DNA of 64,000 bases. Origin: Pseudomonas sp. efr-133-TYG-5 (lineage in GTDB: Bacteria; Pseudomonadota; Gammaproteobacteria; Pseudomonadales; Pseudomonadaceae). The notes below the pieces were generated by a model. The model made no database searches. It was not told the DNA's origin and saw only the letters and a program-made list of their open reading frames with translations. Positions 58,889 through 64,000 of the stretch are shown here, piece after piece; position 1 is the first letter of the stretch; every line of letters starts with the position of its first letter. The stretch is taken from assembly GCF_030209175.1 (NCBI RefSeq), contig NZ_JARVSM010000001.1, positions 1,488,001-1,552,000 of the forward strand. The letters are read 5' to 3'. The translations under genes were made by a program, and so were the position numbers.

Positions 58889-58952
58889 ATCGCTGGCCAG
58901 CCAGCTCCCACAGGATTTGCACTGCCTGTGTCGGAGCTGGCTTGCCCGCGAA
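58889..58952. repeat. REP pair (type B, diverged)
   Basis: CATCGCTGGCCAGCCAGCTCC and a diverged inverse copy GGAGCTGGCTTGCCCGCGA flank a short spacer between puuD and uacT. Confidence 0.75.
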
Positions 58953-59044
58953 TGGCCGCGATGCGGTCGACCTGATGCAAAAGGACAGCTGTGAGCCACC
59001 CGGCAGCTGTTCAATCACAAGAATAAAAAGATCCGAGGTGTTGC

Positions 59045-60403
59045 ATGTCCGAGCTGTCCAAAGCGCGCATCCCCGACGCACCCGCCATTCAGCGTTTGCC
59101 CCTCTTGCAACTGATCCTGGTCGGTTTGCAACATGTTCTGCTGATGTACGGCGGTGCCATCGCGGTGCCGTTGATCATCGGACAGGCCGCTGGCCTGAGT
59201 CGTGAAGAAATCGCCTTCCTGATCAACGCCGACCTGCTGGTTGCCGGTATTGCGACCATCGTGCAGTCCCTGGGCATCGGCCCGATGGGCATCCGCATGC
59301 CGGTGATGATGGGCGCCAGTTTCGCCGCGGTCGGCAGCATGGTCGCCATGGCCGGCATGCCGGGTATCGGTCTGCAGGGAATCTTCGGCGCGACCATCGC
59401 CGCCGGGTTCTTCGGCATGCTGATTGCACCGTTCATGTCCAAGGTCGTGCGCTTCTTCCCGCCTCTGGTGACCGGCACGGTCATCACCTCGATCGGTTTG
59501 TCGCTGTTCCCCGTGGCCGTGAACTGGGCCGGAGGCGGTGCCGCCGCCGCGCAGTTCGGTTCGCCGATTTACCTGGCCATTGCCGCCCTGGTGCTGGCCA
59601 CCATCCTGCTGATCCACCGCTTCATGCGCGGTTTCTGGGTGAATATTTCCGTGCTGATCGGCATGTGCCTGGGCTATGTCCTGTGCGGCGCCATCGGCAT
59701 GGTCGACCTCAGCGGCATGGCCAACGCGCCGTGGATTCAGTTCGTCACCCCGCTGCACTTCGGCATGCCGAAATTCGAACTGGCGCCGATCCTGTCGATG
59801 TGCCTGGTGGTGGTGATCATTTTCGTCGAGTCCACCGGGATGTTCCTCGCGCTGGGCAAGATCACCGGTCAGGACGTCTGCCCACGCATGCTGCGGCGCG
59901 GCTTGCTGTGCGACGCCGGCGCCTCGTTCGTGGCCGGTTTCTTCAACACCTTCACCCACTCGTCCTTCGCGCAGAACATCGGCCTGGTGCAGATGACCGG
60001 CGTGCGTTGCCGCTCGGTGACCATCGTCGCCGGTGGCCTGCTGATCGTCCTCAGCCTGCTGCCGAAAGCGGCGTTCCTGGTGGCGTCGATTCCACCGGCG
60101 GTACTCGGCGGTGCGGCGATTGCGATGTTCGGCATGGTCGCCGCGACCGGGATCAAGATCCTCCAGGAAGCCGACATCGGTGACCGGCGCAACCAGTTGC
60201 TGGTGGCGGTGAGCATCGGCATGGGCCTGATCCCGGTGGTTCGCCCGGAGTTCTTCGCCCACCTGCCGCTGTGGATGAGCCCGATCACCCACAGCGGTAT
60301 CGCCATGGCCACCCTCAGCGCGCTGACCCTGAACCTGTTGTTCAACATCCTCGGTGGCGCCGAGCGCGCCGCGATCAACGACTGCCACGCGCATCAGCAT
60401 TAA
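59045..60403 (+). CDS. uacT: uric acid permease, NCS2 family
   Basis: This 452-aa transporter has the NCS2 signatures 'QHVLLMYGGAIAVPLIIG', 'MGASFAAVGSMVAMAG' and 'FFNTFTHSSFAQNIGLVQMTGVRCRSV', the last with the QNxGxxxxTG motif of xanthine/urate carriers. The setting inside the urate gene cluster argues for urate as substrate. About 13-14 spans are visible. Confidence 0.92.
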   Translation: MSELSKARIPDAPAIQRLPLLQLILVGLQHVLLMYGGAIAVPLIIGQAAGLSREEIAFLINADLLVAGIATIVQSLGIGPMGIRMPVMMGASFAAVGSMVAMAGMPGIGLQGIFGATIAAGFFGMLIAPFMSKVVRFFPPLVTGTVITSIGLSLFPVAVNWAGGGAAAAQFGSPIYLAIAALVLATILLIHRFMRGFWVNISVLIGMCLGYVLCGAIGMVDLSGMANAPWIQFVTPLHFGMPKFELAPILSMCLVVVIIFVESTGMFLALGKITGQDVCPRMLRRGLLCDAGASFVAGFFNTFTHSSFAQNIGLVQMTGVRCRSVTIVAGGLLIVLSLLPKAAFLVASIPPAVLGGAAIAMFGMVAATGIKILQEADIGDRRNQLLVAVSIGMGLIPVVRPEFFAHLPLWMSPITHSGIAMATLSALTLNLLFNILGGAERAAINDCHAHQH

Positions 60404-60420
60404 CCCGGTCACCCCAAAAC

Positions 60421-60514
60421 CTTGTGGCAGCGAGCCTGCTCGCGAAAGCGTTGTGTCATTCAACAGTGATGGCGACTGACACGCCTCTTCGCGAGCAGGC
60501 TCGCTCCCACAGGG
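60421..60514. repeat. REPIN (type A) after uacT
   Basis: TTGTGGCAGCGAGCCTGCTC and GAGCAGGCTCGCTCCCACAG face each other across a spacer of about 45 bp. Confidence 0.8.
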
Positions 60515-60560
60515 ACGTGCAACACCCTGCCTCAACAATAAAAACAAGAGGGAGCAATCG

Positions 60561-61346
60561 ATGATCCGCACGCAAACCAACCTGCTGTTGAGTGGCGGCC
60601 TGCTGGCCGCCTCGCAAGCCATGGCCGGCGATTTACTGCTGTGGCAGACCAACAGCCTGAGCTACCTGTACGGCAAGAATTTCGCGATCAACCCATCGAT
60701 CCAGCAGACGCTGACATTCGAGCACGCCGACAAATGGAAGTACGGCGACAACTTCCTGTTCGTCGACAAAATCTTTTACAACGGCCAGGAAGACCGCAAC
60801 AAAGGCCCGCACGCGTTCTACGGCGAATTCAGCCCGCGCCTGTCGTTCGGCAAGATCTTCGACAAGCGCCTGGAGTTCGGCCCGATCAGGGACGTGTTGC
60901 TGGCCATGACCTACGAGTACGGCGAAGGCGACAGCGAGGCCTACCTGATCGGCCCCGGCTTCGACCTCAAGGTGCCGGGCTTCAACTATGTCACCCTGAA
61001 CTTCTACCGCCGCCAGACCGAGGGCCCGCGCCCCGGCGACGGCGTGTGGCAGATCACCCCGGGCTGGTCGTACAGCATTCCCGTGGGCAATTCCGACCTG
61101 CTGATCGACGGCTATCTGGATTGGGTGGTCGACAACGACGAGAACGCGCGCGGCACCTACCACGCCAACCTGCACATCAACCCGCAGATCAAATACGACC
61201 TGGGCAAGGCGCTGGGCTGGGGCGATAAACAGGTGTATGTCGGCACCGAATACAGCTACTGGAAAAACAAATACGGCGTCGAAAGCAGCCACGCTCTCGA
61301 CACCAATCAGAACACCGCCAGCCTGCTGCTGAAGGTGCACTTTTGA
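60561..61346 (+). CDS. Tsx/OmpK-like outer-membrane channel 1
   Basis: This 261-aa protein has a signal peptide cut near 'ASQAMAGD' and a beta-barrel pattern ending in Phe ('SLLLKVHF'). 'LLLWQTNSLSYLYGKNFAINPSIQQTLTFEHADKWKYGDNF' is typical of nucleoside-specific Tsx/OmpK channels. It is the first of a tandem pair after the urate operon and may pass purines or urate. Confidence 0.88.
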   Translation: MIRTQTNLLLSGGLLAASQAMAGDLLLWQTNSLSYLYGKNFAINPSIQQTLTFEHADKWKYGDNFLFVDKIFYNGQEDRNKGPHAFYGEFSPRLSFGKIFDKRLEFGPIRDVLLAMTYEYGEGDSEAYLIGPGFDLKVPGFNYVTLNFYRRQTEGPRPGDGVWQITPGWSYSIPVGNSDLLIDGYLDWVVDNDENARGTYHANLHINPQIKYDLGKALGWGDKQVYVGTEYSYWKNKYGVESSHALDTNQNTASLLLKVHF

Positions 61347-61719
61347 GATGGCCCGCAACCGTGCCCCATACCTGTCGTCGGTGCTCTGTTGCGGGGCACT
61401 TGAGAGCTGGCCGTTGAGTCAGTATTCTCCGCGGCCTCCTGAATTCGGTCTAAAAAAAAGCCCGAATTTAATTCCTGACCGAAAAGCCAACTTATCCAGG
61501 CCCCGGTCAGTACCGAGGCATCCCGAAAACACCCGCAATCGACTGTTTTTCAGCAGCCGAACGGGTGTTTTTTGGCTTTCCGAAAGCCTTGGCTCGGCTC
61601 TTGCTAACAGCACAGAAGCTGACCGATCGGATGACTTTTGCAACAACGAAAAAAGGCGCCACACCAGAGCGCCGATCTTAAAAAAATAAACGTGGAACAC
61701 CTACTTTGGGAGCAACCGA
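61347..61719. other. 373-bp gap between the two channel genes
   Basis: No gene is seen. It holds A-rich segments near 61450 and a hairpin with T-run at 61526-61573, and the second gene's own promoter must lie in it. Confidence 0.5.
61526..61573. terminator. terminator between the two channel genes
   Basis: AAAACACCCG and CGGGTGTTTT are inverted repeats with a 26-base loop, followed by TT. Confidence 0.55.
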
Positions 61720-62505
61720 ATGAAACGTATGTGCACCAGCCTGATGCTTGCGGGATCGATGCTGGCCGGGGGCCAGGCCATGGCCGACGGCCTGCTGCAA
61801 TGGCAGAACAACAGCCTGACCTACCTCTACGGTAAAGACTTCAAGGTCAACCCGGCGATTCAACAGACCGTCACCTTCGAGCACGCCGATGGCTGGAAGT
61901 ACGGCGACAACTTCCTGTTCGTCGACAAGATCTTCTACAACGGCAAGCCTGACGGCGGTGTCGGCAACAACACCTACTACGGCGAGTTCAGCCCGCGCCT
62001 GTCGCTGGGCAAGATCCTCGACCAGAAGATCGAGTTCGGCCCGGTCAAGGACGTGCTGCTGGCAATGACCTACGAATTCGGTGAGGGCGATGTCGAGTCC
62101 TACCTGATCGGCCCGGGCTTCGACCTGGCGATCCCCGGCTTCGACTACTTCCAGCTGAACTTCTACCAGCGTCACACCGAAGGTGCGCGCGCCGGTGACA
62201 ACGTCTGGCAGATCACCCCGGTCTGGTCCTACACCATCCCGGTCGGCAACTCGAACGTGCTGATCGACGGCTTCATGGACTGGGTCGTCGACAACGACGT
62301 CAACAGCAAAGGCGAATACCACGCCAACCTGCACTTCAACCCGCAGATCAAGTACGACCTGGGCAAGGCGCTGAGCTTCGGCGAGAAGCAGCTGTACGTC
62401 GGTGTCGAGTACGACTACTGGAAAGACAAGTACGGGATCGACGACACCCGTGCGTTCACCACCAATCAGAACGTGACCAGTTTCCTGGTGAAGTTCCACT
62501 TCTGA
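61720..62505 (+). CDS. Tsx/OmpK-like outer-membrane channel 2 (paralogue)
   Basis: This 261-aa protein is a close relative of its upstream neighbour, with the same length and motif order ('LLQWQNNSLTYLYGKDFKVNP', 'YGDNFLFVDKIFYNGKPD', C-terminal 'FLVKFHF'). A signal peptide ends near 'GGQAMAD'. The two arose by tandem duplication and differ mostly in loops, which may change substrate preference. Confidence 0.88.
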   Translation: MKRMCTSLMLAGSMLAGGQAMADGLLQWQNNSLTYLYGKDFKVNPAIQQTVTFEHADGWKYGDNFLFVDKIFYNGKPDGGVGNNTYYGEFSPRLSLGKILDQKIEFGPVKDVLLAMTYEFGEGDVESYLIGPGFDLAIPGFDYFQLNFYQRHTEGARAGDNVWQITPVWSYTIPVGNSNVLIDGFMDWVVDNDVNSKGEYHANLHFNPQIKYDLGKALSFGEKQLYVGVEYDYWKDKYGIDDTRAFTTNQNVTSFLVKFHF

Positions 62506-62536
62506 TTCTGGTCTGAGCGGCGTTTGAAAAGACGCC

Positions 62537-62628
62537 TTCGCGAGCAGGCTCGCTCCCACAGGGTCATGCGTGGTTCACAGCATTTGTGTACGCCAAAGAA
62601 CCTGTGGGAGCTGGCTTGCCAGCGATTG
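62537..62628. repeat. mixed REP pair (type A left, type B right)
   Basis: TTCGCGAGCAGGCTCGCTCC (type A) faces GGAGCTGGCTTGCCAGCGAT (type B), a hybrid unlike the other pairs in the window. Confidence 0.75.
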
Positions 62629-62642
62629 CTGCACCCCGAATC

Positions 62643-63815
62643 TCAGGCTGGAATCATGGCCTCGGTGATCCCGAGAAACCGGCATAGCGCCTCACGCTTG
62701 GCCAACGCATCGCGCCGCCCCAGGTCGACCAGCTCGCTGCAATACCCCGCCTCGAACAGCAAGTAACTCAACACCCCCGCCCCACTGGTCTTGGTCGCCC
62801 CCGGCCCGCGCAAAAACAGGCGCAAGGCTGCCGGCAATTCCTGGCGGTGCCGCGCGGCAATTTCATCGATCGGCTGGCTCGGCGAAATCACCAGCACCTC
62901 GACCGGCGCCACCCCCAGAGCCCGGGTCGGCGTGCCCTCGGGCATCAAGTGACTGAACTGGTTCAGGCGCTCGAGCAGCTCGATGTCGCTCTCCAGGCTG
63001 TCAATGAAGGTGCTGTTGAGCATGTGCCCGCCGATCTGCGCCAGGGTCGGCTGCTGGCCGGTGTACGCACGCTGCAGCGGCTCCTGCGGATCGAACCCGC
63101 GCGGGTTGCCACTGACCCCCACCACCAGCACCCGGCTCGCACCCAGGTGCAGGGCCGGGCTGATCGGCGCCGACTGGCGCACCGCGCCATCGCCGAAATA
63201 CTCCTGGCCGATCTTCACCGGTGCGAACAGCAGCGGGATCGCCGAACTGGCGAGCAAATGCTCCACCGACAATTGCGTCGGCACGCCAATGCGTCGATGA
63301 CGCAGCCAGGCGTCGATACTGCCGCCGCCCTGGTAGAAGGTCACCGCCTGGCCCGACTCGTAGCCGAACGCAGTCACCGCCACCGCATGCAACTGCTTGC
63401 GCGCGATGGCTTCGGCGATGCCTGGCATGTGCAGTTTTTCATTGAGCAGTTCACGCAACGGCGAACTGTTGAGCAGCGCCACCGGCAACTGCCGGCCGAG
63501 CCCGAGCAGACTGTGGCTGACGAAGCGACTGGCCTGGTGGATCACCCCCGGCCAGTCGCTGCGCAGCACCCGATGGCTGCGAAAGCCCTGCCAGAACAGG
63601 GTCAGGCGCTCGATGGCGGCGCGAAAGTCAGTGGCGCCGCTGGCGAGGCTGACCGCGTTGATCGCCCCGGCCGAAGTGCCGACGATCACCGGAAACGGAT
63701 TGTCTGCACCCGGTGGCAGCAGTTCGGCAATCGCCGCCAGCACACCCACCTGATACGCCGCCCGGGCCCCGCCGCCGGAAAGAATCAAACCTGTGACCGG
63801 TTCAGCTGAGCTCAT
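62643..63815 (-). CDS. patatin-like phospholipase
   Basis: This 390-aa protein has the patatin oxyanion loop 'SGGGARAAYQVG' (13-24), the nucleophile elbow 'VGTSAGAINAV' with Ser48 and the Asp motif 'GDGAVRQ' of the Ser-Asp dyad. The C-terminal 100 residues hold a further helical region. It probably hydrolyses phospholipids in the cytoplasm. It is transcribed leftward, downstream of the lpxL-type gene with a gap of about 35 bp. Confidence 0.9.
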   Translation of the reverse strand: MSSAEPVTGLILSGGGARAAYQVGVLAAIAELLPPGADNPFPVIVGTSAGAINAVSLASGATDFRAAIERLTLFWQGFRSHRVLRSDWPGVIHQASRFVSHSLLGLGRQLPVALLNSSPLRELLNEKLHMPGIAEAIARKQLHAVAVTAFGYESGQAVTFYQGGGSIDAWLRHRRIGVPTQLSVEHLLASSAIPLLFAPVKIGQEYFGDGAVRQSAPISPALHLGASRVLVVGVSGNPRGFDPQEPLQRAYTGQQPTLAQIGGHMLNSTFIDSLESDIELLERLNQFSHLMPEGTPTRALGVAPVEVLVISPSQPIDEIAARHRQELPAALRLFLRGPGATKTSGAGVLSYLLFEAGYCSELVDLGRRDALAKREALCRFLGITEAMIPA

Positions 63816-63850
63816 CGCAACGCTCCATGGTGCTGGTGAAAAGGGCTCGA

Positions 63851-64000
63851 TCAGCCGCGCTTGGCGTACAGCTTCGGCTCACCCGGCGGACGGCTCTTGA
63901 AGCGCCGGTGGGCCCACAGGTATTGCTCGGGGCACTCGCGCAATACGCTCTCTACCCACTGGTTGATGCGGATGCAGTCGGCTTCTTCGGTTTCGCCGGG
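63851..64000 (-). CDS. lipid A biosynthesis acyltransferase, C-terminal end (LpxL/HtrB-like)
   Basis: Only the last 49 residues are in the window. 'INQWVESVLRECPEQYLWAHRRFKSRPPGEP' is the characteristic end of the LpxL/HtrB family, including 'QYLWxHRRFK'. It adds a secondary acyl chain to lipid A at the inner membrane. The rest lies beyond the right edge. Confidence 0.88.
   Translation of the reverse strand, partial: PGETEEADCIRINQWVESVLRECPEQYLWAHRRFKSRPPGEPKLYAKRG

Noticed and set aside
59015..60652. 545-codon minus-strand frame opposite uacT
   Set aside because: It runs through a REPIN and antisense to a clear transporter; His/Gln-rich shadow.
1277..62630. CRISPR array among the repeated palindromes
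   Set aside because: Repeats are paired REP palindromes scattered between genes, not regularly spaced direct repeats with unique spacers, and no cas gene is present.

Overview
The window is a piece of a Pseudomonas chromosome, most likely from the P. fluorescens group. It is GC-rich, it carries Pseudomonas-type REP/REPIN palindromes between genes, and its folE, prmB, Smr, urate and purine genes are of Pseudomonas type. The assignment rests on reading the sequence only.

Left chromosomal flank (1-4274): a truncated alpha/beta hydrolase, a membrane-anchored coiled-coil protein, prmB (ribosomal protein L3 glutamine methyltransferase), an isochorismatase-like hydrolase, a small membrane protein and an Smr-domain protein.

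Prophage (about 4281-46440, 42.1 kb): a temperate myophage inserted into the 5' end of folE (GTP cyclohydrolase I). The original folE start and nine codons remain at 4275-4301. The complete folE reading frame, with a phage-supplied start, lies at 46397. The imperfect core repeat CTGGAACAGAA(T/C)TACACCGC marks both ends. The head module is lambda-like (Nu1, gpA, gpW, gpB, gpC/Nu3, gpD, gpE, FII, Z) and the tail module is P2-like (V, W, J, I, fibre, FI, FII, E/E', T, U, X, D). The late genes read leftward from a Q-like antiterminator and a lambda-S-type holin near 36-37 kb to the endolysin and Rz/Rz1 spanins at 12.6-13.7 kb. Replication uses a TOPRIM/VirE-type primase-helicase beside a cluster of GGGACA iterons. 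Immunity is set by a cleavable CI repressor and a Cro/YdaS protein with CII, and five matching 7-5-7 operator palindromes sit in two clusters. A rightward operon runs from the second cluster through a KilAC-like protein, a PrtN-like activator and a probable excisionase to the integrase, and then directly into folE.

Prophage cargo (4.3-12.5 kb) reads like an accessory island. An AT-rich two-gene operon encodes a cytosine-5 DNA methyltransferase and an OLD-like ATPase with a TOPRIM nuclease motif; this is the best candidate for an undescribed defence system. Next come umuDC, a divergent SRAP/HMCES protein and a DNA adenine methylase. LexA boxes precede umuD/SRAP and dam, so these form an SOS-linked module. 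A DUF2971-type gene next to cI is a second defence candidate.

Right chromosomal flank (46397-64000): folE, a glutaredoxin-like protein, a PLP aminotransferase divergent from a MarR regulator, a purine permease and a LysE exporter. A large uncharacterised Pro-rich protein follows. Then comes a full urate degradation set: puuD makes 5-hydroxyisourate, pucM/uraH and uraD convert it to allantoin, puuE gives allantoate, and alc and allA give urea and glyoxylate. The uric acid permease uacT and two tandem Tsx-like outer-membrane channels probably bring substrate in. A patatin phospholipase and the end of an lpxL-type acyltransferase close the window. A TTGTATACAA palindrome recurs at three purine promoters and suggests one regulon.
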